From: Caldithrix abyssi
GTDB taxonomy: Bacteria; Calditrichota; Calditrichia; Calditrichales; Calditrichaceae
Assembly: GCA_011369465.1 (NCBI GenBank)
Contig: DRQG01000022.1
Coordinates: 1 to 56,109, forward strand
Reading direction: 5' to 3'
DNA length: 56,109 nt
The notes under the pieces were generated by a model. The model had not been told where the DNA came from, did not search any database, and saw only the letters and a list, made by a program, of their open reading frames with translations. A program made the translations under genes and the position numbers. Of the stretch, positions 7,756-16,360 are shown in pieces (position 1 is the stretch's first letter; the number at the start of each line of letters is the position of its first letter).

Positions 7756-9878
7756 TTTATTCTCCTTGCTGTAACCATACCATCGGGTTGTCTTAAAAGA
7801 AGCGCATCTACTTTTCCATTTTGATCAAATTTAAAGCGAATACTCACCGTGGAGTACTCTTTGAGATTAAACTCCTCACCCAACTGCGGTACTAAAGTAT
7901 ATTGCGGTTGTCCGGGGACGATAAGTTTCAGGCTGTTCCCCGCCAGTTCGATACGAATCTCGCGTCCGGCGAGATCATACGCGCCCACAAACTGCTGCAG
8001 ATATTGGGCCTCAAACAGTTTTGCCGATGGTTTTTTAACAAATATAATATTATCCACCGCCGGTTCAAAGGGCGCTTCCAGCGCGGCCACATGTCCTTTT
8101 AAATCAGTTCTGAATTGCAGTTTCATATTCTCAAAGGCGTCATCCGGCCCTTTCAAGGCGTTAAAAACCTCATAATGCCAGTGTTCCAGCGGCGTGGTGA
8201 TATCGTTAAAGGTAAATTCCAGGCGGCCATTCTTCAGACGCACGGTAAGCGTACCGTATCCGGGATGTTCATAATCACCCGTATATTCTTTCAGATCGTG
8301 TGCCGGACTGGTGCCTTTTATGCGTTCTGCTTTTTTGGTTTCCTTCGCCTCCTGATCCGCTTCTTTCCCTTTGGCCCTTCTTTCCAGTCCTTCTTTGTTC
8401 CAATCGATAAACTTAAGATTGAAAATACGGTCTGCTGCGTGCCGCGTTACGATTTCCGGCAGATCGGACTGTGATTTATTTACCAATACAACCATACCTA
8501 CGCCGTCGTTGGGAAAGAGCATAACCATGGCCGTGAAACCGTCAATATTGCCGCCGTGGTGCAAACGCCGGTGCCCGCGATAGGTATCGGCAAACCAGCC
8601 CAGCGCGTAATCGGCCGGAGAAATCTCAGGATGTTTTACCGTAGCGCCGGTGGTCATATACGGCGTATGTATATCGTTTAGCGTGGCGTTGTTGATAATC
8701 GTTTTGTTCTTGAATCTGCCATTGTTTAGATGCACCATCAGCCAGTGGCTTAAATCTTCCGCATTGGAATTGATGGAACCCGCCGGACCGATCAGGTCGA
8801 TTTGACGGAAAGGGATTTGTTTTAATTGATTATTTTCTTCCGTATAAGGCAGAGCAAAATCCGCTGTTTTTTGCGATTGCAGAACGGAAAAATTACTGGA
8901 AACCATTTCCAGCGGTTCAAAAATCCGCTCTTTTACCGCTTCTTCCCAGGTTCGGTTGGTTAAACGTCCGGCCAGATATCCTGCGGTTAAAAACATCAGG
9001 TTGTTGTACTGGAATTTTGCTCTTAAATCCGCGTTGGCTTGCAGATAGCGCATACGCCGGACAACTTCCTGACGGCTTATTCGATGATTGTTATACCAGA
9101 GCCTGTCGTGCCGCGGCAGCCCGGAACGATGCGTAACCAAATCGCGCGCTGTAATATGCTGTGAAATAAACGGGTCTTGCAGTTCGAAATCCGGTAAATA
9201 GGTACGCAGCGGTTGGTCCCATTCCAGCTTGCCTTCATCCACCAACGTACCGAGAACAAACGTTGTAAAAGCTTTGGTGCTGGAACCGATGGCAAACACT
9301 GTTTTGGGCGTAATCGGCAGTTTTTTGTCCACATCACGGTAACCGAATCCCTGTTGAAATACCACCTCATTATCACAGACCACCGCCATGGCCAGACCGG
9401 GCACCTGCCAATCCTTGATGGCCTGAGCGATGAAGGCGTCAAAACCACGCAGGGCATTTTTTGCCCGGGCAGCCCTGGTTGCGGCACGGGACAGTGTGAA
9501 AACAAATGTTTGTCCCGATTGCTTAAACTCACCCGAAATCTTACTGCCATCGTCGGATATTTGTCCCGCAAAAGAAGCGTTACCGGGCACATCCGGCAGC
9601 TTAAAACGGATTTTATTACCCTCAATGCTTATCTCACTAAGCGGTAAATCTTTTGCCCCCTGCAACGGGATGGAAATATCTCCGTTTATGATGTTGTCAT
9701 CGTTTATCAGAAAATCGATATCGATTCCCAAAGGCTGGCCGGGCAGCTCTATTTGGCCTTCCCAATGGCCGATAATTCCCTCAGCTTTTTCCTGTGCAGA
9801 CAGAGCGGCGTTGTTCAGCCATAATAGTATAAGTCCAATCGCAAAAAGTGCTGTTCTCAAACGGAAAAAATGTAACAT
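7752..9878 (-). CDS. Exported beta-lactamase-family serine hydrolase with DUF3471-like C-terminus
   Basis: A Sec signal peptide (residues 1-28, ending ALSAQE) is followed by a beta-rich domain (about 35-130), then a class C beta-lactamase/penicillin-binding-protein fold. This carries Ser199-x-x-Lys202 (GSSTKAF), a YNN motif in FQYNNLMF and an HHGG motif in RLHHGGNIDGF. The last about 170 residues resemble the DUF3471/lipocalin-like tail often attached to such enzymes. Members include D-aminopeptidases, esterases and peptidases acting in the periplasm; true beta-lactamase activity should not be assumed. It is the second gene of a minus-strand cluster, 51 bases after the subtilase-like gene, and overlaps the deaminase gene by four bases. 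Confidence 0.8.
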   Translation of the reverse strand: MLHFFRLRTALFAIGLILLWLNNAALSAQEKAEGIIGHWEGQIELPGQPLGIDIDFLINDDNIINGDISIPLQGAKDLPLSEISIEGNKIRFKLPDVPGNASFAGQISDDGSKISGEFKQSGQTFVFTLSRAATRAARAKNALRGFDAFIAQAIKDWQVPGLAMAVVCDNEVVFQQGFGYRDVDKKLPITPKTVFAIGSSTKAFTTFVLGTLVDEGKLEWDQPLRTYLPDFELQDPFISQHITARDLVTHRSGLPRHDRLWYNNHRISRQEVVRRMRYLQANADLRAKFQYNNLMFLTAGYLAGRLTNRTWEEAVKERIFEPLEMVSSNFSVLQSQKTADFALPYTEENNQLKQIPFRQIDLIGPAGSINSNAEDLSHWLMVHLNNGRFKNKTIINNATLNDIHTPYMTTGATVKHPEISPADYALGWFADTYRGHRRLHHGGNIDGFTAMVMLFPNDGVGMVVLVNKSQSDLPEIVTRHAADRIFNLKFIDWNKEGLERRAKGKEADQEAKETKKAERIKGTSPAHDLKEYTGDYEHPGYGTLTVRLKNGRLEFTFNDITTPLEHWHYEVFNALKGPDDAFENMKLQFRTDLKGHVAALEAPFEPAVDNIIFVKKPSAKLFEAQYLQQFVGAYDLAGREIRIELAGNSLKLIVPGQPQYTLVPQLGEEFNLKEYSTVSIRFKFDQNGKVDALLLRQPDGMVTARRIK

Positions 9879-9929
9879 TTTGTTCTCCTGTGATTTTTAC
9901 GGTTCGAAGGTAGCGATAAAAAATACGAT

Positions 9930-11288
9930 TTATTTTAAGATTTCTTTTACTCCTTTGATAAAACCTGTGGGATTAACGACGGCGCCGGCAGAAGTGAGTA
10001 CAGCCGTTTTTAAGAGTAATGCTTTAATCTGCTGCGGACGAATCTGCGGATTCACCTGCAAAGCCAGCGCCGCTAATCCGGCCAGATAGGGCGCGGCCCA
10101 GCTTCGGCCCCCTTCCCGGTCGTAAAAATAGACGCCCGGCCCGCTGTGACCGGCCAGGGTTTTATTGCCGGCCGGAATTCTTATCACATCATCGGGCAAG
10201 CTGTATTTTCCGATTTGATAGCTTTCTGCCAAATCAGGATCGGCGCCCTCGATCCGGGATAATGTACCGAAGCGCCACGTGCTGGTATCGCAGGTGACAA
10301 CAAAAATTCCTCTTTCTTCCGCTTCCTTAAGAACGGTTCGCCATTGGGAAAAGTGTTTTTTAACAGCGAAACGTCCGTCGGAGATGCTTACCACCCGTAT
10401 CATCTCATCCAGCGGCAGCAATTCGTTTAAGGCAAAGATCATGCGCAGAGCTCGGATATAACCGGCATTATCCTTTTCCCACATGGGAACGGCAAACCAG
10501 GAAAGCGCAGCATCCGGCGCCACGCCAAGGTCTTTCCCAACAGCCACAGCCGCTATCGGCGAACCGTGCATTTGCGGCGGAATTCCGGCCATTCCCGTAG
10601 CATCATAGCGAACCAGACGTTCGGCGTATTCCTCATTGTCTAAAAGCAAAGGCTGGTCGATGACGGCTAACCCGACGCCGCGACCGGTGATACCTTGTGC
10701 ATGCAACGAACGGATACCCAATCCGGGATTTTTTCCTGCCTCTAACAGACGGTGCGGATCAAACCCGGCGGGCAGGCTGTCGGCTGCAGGCCACTCGGTG
10801 CGGGAATCGAAGGGCATGGTGGCTAACCAGGCCGATTCATGACTCAAATCCACTTTTCTTAAAGATACGTTTTGCAGGCCTTCTATAGGATTCAATTTTT
10901 TCAAATCGTCGTTATTTCTCAGCACCAATTTTTCGTTTTGTCCGATATCGATCTCTTTTTTATTCATGGAGATATGTAACAGAGTAAAAACGCCCTTTTT
11001 ATCATTGCGATATTTTCCGAATAGGAATTCCAGGTGCGGATAGATCATTTCCAGCACATCCATTCCGCCGTCTTTTCGTTTGATTTCCTTCTGCGGCTGT
11101 CCAAATATTTGCTCGACTTCCTGCGGTTCGGTCAGCTTGTAAGCAATGGCACGCGTTTGCAGCGCTTTGCGGAGTATATCGGTTTGATCAGAGATTTTTT
11201 CCGGTAAGTTTTGCTGTGAAAAAAGACCATGAACGAGCGCAAAGAAAACCAAAGGGCCGAAAAGAAATAGTTGTTTTTTGATGAACAT
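9930..11288 (-). CDS. Exported subtilisin-like (S8) peptidase, divergent
   Basis: The start at 11288 is chosen because it has AGGA upstream and opens directly into a signal peptide (MFIKKQLFLFGPLVFF...); a longer frame to 11339 has neither. From this start Asp211 (GLAVIDQ), His241 (QMHGSPIA) and Ser396 (GRSWAAPYLAGL) match the order and context of the subtilase triad. The usual oxyanion asparagine region (AAGN) reads TCDTS, and GTSMAAP is GRSWAAP, so activity may be weak or altered. An N-terminal domain of about 170 residues has no recognised family. It leads a minus-strand gene cluster. Confidence 0.7.
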   Translation of the reverse strand: MFIKKQLFLFGPLVFFALVHGLFSQQNLPEKISDQTDILRKALQTRAIAYKLTEPQEVEQIFGQPQKEIKRKDGGMDVLEMIYPHLEFLFGKYRNDKKGVFTLLHISMNKKEIDIGQNEKLVLRNNDDLKKLNPIEGLQNVSLRKVDLSHESAWLATMPFDSRTEWPAADSLPAGFDPHRLLEAGKNPGLGIRSLHAQGITGRGVGLAVIDQPLLLDNEEYAERLVRYDATGMAGIPPQMHGSPIAAVAVGKDLGVAPDAALSWFAVPMWEKDNAGYIRALRMIFALNELLPLDEMIRVVSISDGRFAVKKHFSQWRTVLKEAEERGIFVVTCDTSTWRFGTLSRIEGADPDLAESYQIGKYSLPDDVIRIPAGNKTLAGHSGPGVYFYDREGGRSWAAPYLAGLAALALQVNPQIRPQQIKALLLKTAVLTSAGAVVNPTGFIKGVKEILK

Positions 11289-11339
11289 CTTTGTGTCCTT
11301 TCCTGTCATATATGCAGTTCGATTTGCATTGAAATCCAT

Positions 11340-11589
11340 TTAGCGCACCTTAATTGCATTTTTTAAATCCGAAAGCTGTGTTCAGACGTTTATTTTCCCA
11401 GACGAATAATTTTCTCATAAGATTCATTTAAAAAATTGATTCTCTTTACTAGTTATGTGGGTAATTATATTACATCTGCGCTTACAAATGTTGAAAAGTC
11501 TTTTAAACCGATTTTAAATTTCATTATCAAATTTATAAGATAATTTTATATCCTTTAAATCTGCACAGTTTCAAATTATACTGTTAAAT
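11340..11589. other. AT-rich intergenic DNA
   Basis: This is the upstream region of the subtilase-like gene. It is AT-rich with no open frame or hairpin that I can support. A promoter for the minus-strand cluster probably lies here, but I could not pick one with confidence. Confidence 0.3.
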
Positions 11590-11795
11590 ATCCCGTAGGG
11601 ATCGTTCACTATAGCCCACCGATTCATCGGTGGGAAAACCAAATCCGAGCCTATTAAATGTCCCGAAGGGGACATTTGATTTACAATTTTTTGAGGCATC
11701 AATCGTCCCTATCGGGACGAAAACTGTTGTAGGATATCTTTTCCCCACCGATGAATCGGTGGGCTATATTCAGATTCCCCTTTGGGGAAAATAAA
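11590..11795. repeat. Cluster of REP-like palindromes with an inverted pair
   Basis: Five short palindromes lie in about 200 bases: ATCCCGTAGGGAT near 11590, CCCACCGATTCATCGGTGGG at 11615-11634, TGTCCCGAAGGGGACA near 11660, GTCCCTATCGGGAC near 11705, and CCCACCGATGAATCGGTGGG at 11744-11763, with TTCCCCTTTGGGGAA near 11775. The two CCCACCGA palindromes are in opposite orientation with matching flanks (CTATAGCCCACC versus GGTGGGCTATAT). This resembles bacterial interspersed mosaic (REP/BIME) elements. It sits at the 3' end of the envelope operon. Confidence 0.7.
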
Positions 11796-11926
11796 AGCCT
11801 GTTTTGATTTTAGTTGACTCATAGTATATCCTATGTTTTACTTACAGTAAATAATTACTACAAAGTACCCGAAGGACGCAAAGGTTTTAATTTTTTTCGT
11901 GTTCTTATGGGATCGTGGTTTACTAT

Positions 11927-12652
11927 TCAGCGCTGTACTACGATCCCAACTTTCAGATAACTCTGCCCTCCCATGCCTTCGGCCGTATGATAACGGTCTT
12001 CGTAAATGCGGCTGCCGCGGTAAATATCCATATATAAACCGGCACGATAACCGGAAGCGGAACGCCAGGGATAAAAAGCCAACCCCAGGGTCGGCCCTGC
12101 ATCCCATGTGCTGAATCTGTAATCAGGCACATTCCCATAATCCGTTATGGACTTCGAAAATGTATACCCCAGGGAAACTCCTACCTTTAGTTCCAGCGCC
12201 ACCTGATTGCGTTCATTTCTGAAAAATAAAAAATTATAACTCAACGGCAGCCGTATTTGCTGAAAATTGATATCCCTTTGTCCGTAATCGCCCGCCGGAT
12301 AAGTATATCGAACAGACTGGTCAAAAGCGATATAGTCAAGGCCGCTTTCCAGGCGATGGCCGTTTATGTTGATTCCGGCATGTAAACCGGCGGTAAAGGT
12401 TTTGTTGGTTGCTCCGGTGATCGCATCTATGCCGGATTCATCTTCCAACCCGGTCATTGTATTGTTTTCCACCAACCCGCCTCTTGCGGCTCCGGCTAAT
12501 AGTGCAATATTTACTCTGCTCTGCCCAACTCCGTCGTCTTTAAGCGCTTCCGGTCCGACACAGCTCAAAAGAAGCAAAGCGATGACAGCAAAAACAAAAA
12601 AGAATTGACATATACCGGCCGCTAAATTCATGCGTAATTTTGTTATTCTCAC
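11927..12652 (-). CDS. Outer-membrane beta-barrel lipoprotein
   Basis: The GTG start at 12652 is supported by AGAGGA seven bases upstream. A hydrophobic leader ends in the lipobox LLLLSC, so the mature protein is probably lipid-anchored. The remaining about 205 residues alternate in short amphipathic strands (GLHAGININGHRLESGLDY, IRLPLSYNFLFF, KVGVSLGYTFS, PTLGLAFYPW) and end in a strand-like LKVGIVVQR, as in small porin-like OMP barrels. It is the last gene of the six-gene operon, 11 bases after the DUF6544-like gene. No specific function can be assigned. Confidence 0.65.
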   Translation of the reverse strand: MRITKLRMNLAAGICQFFFVFAVIALLLLSCVGPEALKDDGVGQSRVNIALLAGAARGGLVENNTMTGLEDESGIDAITGATNKTFTAGLHAGININGHRLESGLDYIAFDQSVRYTYPAGDYGQRDINFQQIRLPLSYNFLFFRNERNQVALELKVGVSLGYTFSKSITDYGNVPDYRFSTWDAGPTLGLAFYPWRSASGYRAGLYMDIYRGSRIYEDRYHTAEGMGGQSYLKVGIVVQR

Positions 12653-12663
12653 AGTGCTGTCCT

Positions 12664-13476
12664 CTATTCATATACAGCGGCAATATTGTATTCAATTGTA
12701 TAAATTTCCGGTTTATACCAGCAAAAGTCGCCATCATCCAGTTTCCAGACCACTTCGCTCTTTCTGGGAATGAAAACATCGTTAAAAGAGCTGTATTCGA
12801 CAATGCGTATTTCCCAGTCTTCCAATTCGAACCTGCCGTCCTTTTCCATATAGCGTTTGGTCGTTATTTTTTCCACCTGGTTCTTTTTGTTAAAATGGAA
12901 GGTAGCCGAAACGGAAAAATCACCGAGCGTTATGGTCGCTTTGGCCGACCGTTCATCCAACGCCTGCCAGCGGATGTAGTCGTTTAAAAATACGGATGGG
13001 AACCAGACGCCCTCTGCTAAAAAGCGTACGACTTCCCCTTGATTCACTTCGGGGCCTTCGGCGGAAGCAATTTTAATGAATCCCAGTAATTTTACGGTCA
13101 TATCACCTTTACCATTCAGAAAACGATCCGTAGCGGTGATGACGCTGACCTTACCCTGCCAAATAAATTCCATGGCCTCCAGGTTAAAATATTGCACCGC
13201 TTTCAGGGTTTTAAATTCATCTTCCGGTTTTAAACGGAAGCCGCCACCCTGTTTCAGGCGTACGGTTTTAATTTTTTCTTTGCCGATAATATTGGTGAAG
13301 CGCAAGTAATTTTGCACAACCTGCGGCAACGGCTTCAAATCTTCTTCGGATATTTTGTCTGCGGCTACCACATCAACCTTATCAAACATTTTGTTTACTG
13401 TTTTATTCATAGTTGTACACCCCATCGTTAAAATGACTAAAAAAAGCAAATGCGTTGTTTTTTTAAATCCTGCCAT
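12664..13476 (-). CDS. DUF6544-like lipoprotein
   Basis: The start has a strong GGGAGG upstream. A short leader ends in LTMGC, a lipobox, giving a lipid-anchored protein of about 250 residues. The order of motifs LPQVVQNYLRF, KTVRLKQGGGFR, EFIWQGKVSV, GKGDMTVKLLG, GEVVRFLAEGVWFPS and a C-terminal IPRKSEVVWKLDDGDFCWY matches DUF6544, a family of unknown function seen in many bacteria. Its start overlaps the end of the preceding 113-residue gene by 14 bases, so it is probably coupled to it. It belongs to the putative sigma-54-controlled envelope operon. Confidence 0.65.
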   Translation of the reverse strand: MAGFKKTTHLLFLVILTMGCTTMNKTVNKMFDKVDVVAADKISEEDLKPLPQVVQNYLRFTNIIGKEKIKTVRLKQGGGFRLKPEDEFKTLKAVQYFNLEAMEFIWQGKVSVITATDRFLNGKGDMTVKLLGFIKIASAEGPEVNQGEVVRFLAEGVWFPSVFLNDYIRWQALDERSAKATITLGDFSVSATFHFNKKNQVEKITTKRYMEKDGRFELEDWEIRIVEYSSFNDVFIPRKSEVVWKLDDGDFCWYKPEIYTIEYNIAAVYE

Positions 13477-13804
13477 TTTTTCCTCCCTTTTTTATTTCTT
13501 GAAATTTTGAGATAGTTTTTTTTCCCGTTTCCTGTTCTACCCACACAGTATGATTAACCAATCCGAAATCTTTTAAATCTGAGGCCAGCCTTTCTCCCAG
13601 GATACAGACATCCGCGTCCTGTGTTTTCGAATCGTATTGCACATGGATGCTAAAATCGGTTTCCAGCTCGGCCTGCCTGTATATTTTGACCAGCAGCGCT
13701 TTCCTCTCCGCCAGCACCTGCGTCTGCCAGCGCCATAAAAACGCTTCCACGGCTTCTCTGTTTTTTCGCACGGTTCGTAATTCAATGATATCCAGTCGCG
13801 TCAT
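13463..13804 (-). CDS. Uncharacterised 113-residue protein in envelope operon
   Basis: This small soluble protein has no signal peptide. The N-terminal half is helical and charged (MTRLDIIELRTVRKNREAVEAFLW, quoted in part) and the C-terminal half is strand-like (FSIHVQYDS, ADVCILGERLAS, NHTVWVEQ). The size and pattern resemble ferredoxin-like dimeric alpha-beta proteins such as the Dabb/ABM group, but I cannot assign a family. It lies eight bases after the serine hydrolase gene and overlaps the lipoprotein gene by 14 bases. This makes it the only evidently cytosolic member of the operon. Confidence 0.5.
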   Translation of the reverse strand: MTRLDIIELRTVRKNREAVEAFLWRWQTQVLAERKALLVKIYRQAELETDFSIHVQYDSKTQDADVCILGERLASDLKDFGLVNHTVWVEQETGKKTISKFQEIKKGGKNGRI

Positions 13805-13812
13805 AATTTCGC

Positions 13813-15318
13813 TTATCCCAGTTGATTTCTTTTTCTGTTATAATACCGATTTACTTCCCTGTAAGGGAATACCGCCGATAGCAACAAAAGCACGGCTAAA
13901 ACAAGAACAGACCACCCCAGCCAACCCGAGACTACGGGAAACAGAGAGGAGATGAACAGGTAGTCCTGATTTGCAGACCAGATCAGAGCCGCCAATGCAA
14001 CCGCCGACGTTGCGTACTGCATGATTTGCACAAAACCAGATTTTTTTGATAAGGGAGTAAAACGGCGCAAGCCGGAGAGAATTCCTGTCCCCAGGCGTAT
14101 GGCCTGCCCCAATACCGCAAGCATAATCAAAGCGATCAGTCCCCATAAAATTTTACGGCCCCGGATGATTTGATACATTCCGGGCATGGGTAATCCACAC
14201 CAGTTTGTCCAGTCGTTTAAAATAAGGGCGATGAACGGCCAACTACGCTGGCTATTGGTCAAAATGACAATGCCGTCGCCTGTTTGCGGAACAGAGTGAA
14301 AATGGGTCATCCAACCCGAACCCTGCCCGCCGTGTGCAACCGCCGTTATCCCGTCCGCTAAGTATTCAATAAAATGCCCCAATCCGTAGGCGTCAAAAGC
14401 AAAGCCGAAAAGCCCGGGAATCGGCACTGTTTCCGTATAAAACGCCTTGATGCTTTGTGGGCTGAGTACCCCCCAGCCCTTTCGTGAATAGCGGGTCATA
14501 CCGGCGGATACAAACAGAGCAATATCTTCAACCGTGGCAAAAAGACCGCCCGAGGCCTTATCGGGGTATACATATACCGGGATCGCCCGGCCGCTTAAAT
14601 CGTAACCGTTGGGGACGGGTGGATTCCATTTCGCACTCCAGGTAAACGAAGAATGATTCATGCCAAGCGGGTGCAATACTTCTGCGGCCATATATTCCGA
14701 AAAATCTCGGCCCGTCACCTCTTCTATTAACAGTTCGAGCAGATTAAACCCGGTGTTGGAATAGGAAAAGGCGGCACCGGGTTCCTGTTGTAGTACGGCT
14801 TCGTCATTCAGATACTCCGCCAACGAAGGTATGTCCTGCCCGGGAGCGTAGCGTACACCGATGGTCCCCAATGGCAGGCCGGCGTTATGGCTGAGCAGCC
14901 GCCGTACGGTTATTTTTTCCGTAGAAAATTCAGAACGGGGAAACTGCCAGTTCTTTAAATATCTTTGTACCGGCATATCCAATTCTATTTTGCCCTGTTC
15001 AACCAATTTCATCACGCCCCAGGCGGTAACGGATTTGGAAATGGATTCTACCCGGCAGCGTGTATCGGTTGTCATCTTGCGGCCCTTTTCGACGTCAGCC
15101 AATCCGTAAGCGCTTGTCCAGACGATTTCGCCGTTTTGAATAAGCGCCATACTCACACCGGGAATGCCGTAGGTATTCATCAACAACGGTATCCGCTCAT
15201 TAAGATAAAAAGTGAATTGCTGTAAGGGAATCCGCTCTCTGTTTCCTTCAGCGGCAGCGCCTTGCCTGGCAAATATCAGCAGCATTGAGACCAGCATGGC
15301 CATAAAAAATTTCTTCAT
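13813..15318 (-). CDS. Exported beta-lactamase-family serine hydrolase with C-terminal membrane spans
   Basis: The start at MKKFFMAMLVSMLL is chosen because it gives a clean Sec signal peptide ending QGAAAEG; a longer frame reaches 15393 but has no Shine-Dalgarno, and neither start is strongly supported. The catalytic part has SISK (in RVESISKSV), YSN (FSYSNTGFN) and HGG (VAHGGQGSGW), the three motifs of the class C beta-lactamase/esterase fold. The last about 140 residues contain roughly four hydrophobic spans, so the hydrolase is anchored in the inner membrane facing the periplasm. The substrate is probably a peptide, ester or cell-wall fragment. It is the third gene of the operon. Confidence 0.75.
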   Translation of the reverse strand: MKKFFMAMLVSMLLIFARQGAAAEGNRERIPLQQFTFYLNERIPLLMNTYGIPGVSMALIQNGEIVWTSAYGLADVEKGRKMTTDTRCRVESISKSVTAWGVMKLVEQGKIELDMPVQRYLKNWQFPRSEFSTEKITVRRLLSHNAGLPLGTIGVRYAPGQDIPSLAEYLNDEAVLQQEPGAAFSYSNTGFNLLELLIEEVTGRDFSEYMAAEVLHPLGMNHSSFTWSAKWNPPVPNGYDLSGRAIPVYVYPDKASGGLFATVEDIALFVSAGMTRYSRKGWGVLSPQSIKAFYTETVPIPGLFGFAFDAYGLGHFIEYLADGITAVAHGGQGSGWMTHFHSVPQTGDGIVILTNSQRSWPFIALILNDWTNWCGLPMPGMYQIIRGRKILWGLIALIMLAVLGQAIRLGTGILSGLRRFTPLSKKSGFVQIMQYATSAVALAALIWSANQDYLFISSLFPVVSGWLGWSVLVLAVLLLLSAVFPYREVNRYYNRKRNQLG

Positions 15319-15395
15319 CCGCCGTTGGCAAATATTATAGATTGCACCCATGAATGTATCGATATTTTTTTTCACCGTTCGTCCCGTCAGCATCT

Positions 15396-16307
15396 TTAAA
15401 ATTGTAGATTATTATTGTATTTTGATTTTGGAATGCCTTCTGGTTCTCCACCCAAAATATGATTCCGTAATAATTTGAAATCCAAAGCGCCGGAGATGTG
15501 TCCTTTTTCAACAGCCGTTATGCGATGCGCATCATAGCAGCGCTTTTGCCTGTCATAACGGATAATTTGATCGTACAAGCCTAATAGGGGATATACATTG
15601 TGTTTATCTTTCCCTGCAAATTGATCATCAAAGTTCAGAATCCTGCGCAGCTGTGCGGGATTCTCTTTAGCCAGAGGAGCGGTGAGTATTTGATAAGCCG
15701 AATCCAGAAAGACCTCGGCCAGACCGGCGCCTGCCATCAACGGCTTGTATTTATCGGCGCTGTTGTAAAAGGCGTGGTGCAAATTGGCGACCCAACCGCC
15801 CAGACTGATACCCGAGACGATCACTCCGGCGTTTGTTCTTTCCCGGCTGAACAACACCAACTGCTCAATGACCTGCACCGAAACCGACAGCATAGCCGTG
15901 AAATTTGCCAGATCTTTTATGCTGTTCATATACTCCCGTGAGGTATGGTTAAAGGGCGCACGTACCACGATTAGATTGGCCGGTGTGTTCCCTTTTTTCA
16001 GTCGGAATATATGGTTGAAGCTCCGGTCATAAGGATTTTCACCGCTGCCGTGATGATAAATTACCGTCGGATAATCCCTACCCTTCCACTGAGCGATTCT
16101 GAAAGCGGCGTCTAATCCGCCAAGCAGTGTATCGGCCCGAAGCTCATACTGTTTTTCCCATTTGATTTCAGGCAGCCGCAGACGGATGTTCTGCAAATGT
16201 TCGCTAAACGAGGGGCTTTCTATGCCGCTTCCAAAGAATTTGAACTGCAGGAAAAGAAGCGCCGACAGATTGACGGAGAGCCTGTCCAGAATGGTGTGTA
16301 TGTTCAT
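15396..16307 (-). CDS. Alpha/beta-hydrolase
   Basis: The start at 16307 (MNIHTILDRL) is preferred over 16346 because AGGAAG lies ten bases upstream. The protein has the nucleophile elbow GISLGGW, an oxyanion-type HHGSGE motif and a C-terminal GHISGA histidine, the layout of an alpha/beta-hydrolase of about 300 residues. There is no clear signal peptide. Esterase, lipase or peptidase activity is possible; the substrate is unknown. It is the second gene of the operon: 53 bases after the Omp85-type gene, measured from this start, and just ahead of the membrane-anchored serine hydrolase. Confidence 0.7.
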   Translation of the reverse strand: MNIHTILDRLSVNLSALLFLQFKFFGSGIESPSFSEHLQNIRLRLPEIKWEKQYELRADTLLGGLDAAFRIAQWKGRDYPTVIYHHGSGENPYDRSFNHIFRLKKGNTPANLIVVRAPFNHTSREYMNSIKDLANFTAMLSVSVQVIEQLVLFSRERTNAGVIVSGISLGGWVANLHHAFYNSADKYKPLMAGAGLAEVFLDSAYQILTAPLAKENPAQLRRILNFDDQFAGKDKHNVYPLLGLYDQIIRYDRQKRCYDAHRITAVEKGHISGALDFKLLRNHILGGEPEGIPKSKYNNNLQF

Positions 16308-16360
16308 GGTTTGAAATCTTCCTTTTTTTATTGGTAATCCGTTCATAATACGGATGATGT

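Noticed and set aside
9430-10089. 219-codon plus-strand frame opposite the hydrolase and subtilase genes
   Set aside because: It spans two supported minus-strand genes and has no motifs.
13813-15318. True beta-lactamase (antibiotic resistance) gene
   Set aside because: The motifs fit the wide serine-hydrolase family, and C-terminal membrane spans are not a feature of resistance enzymes.
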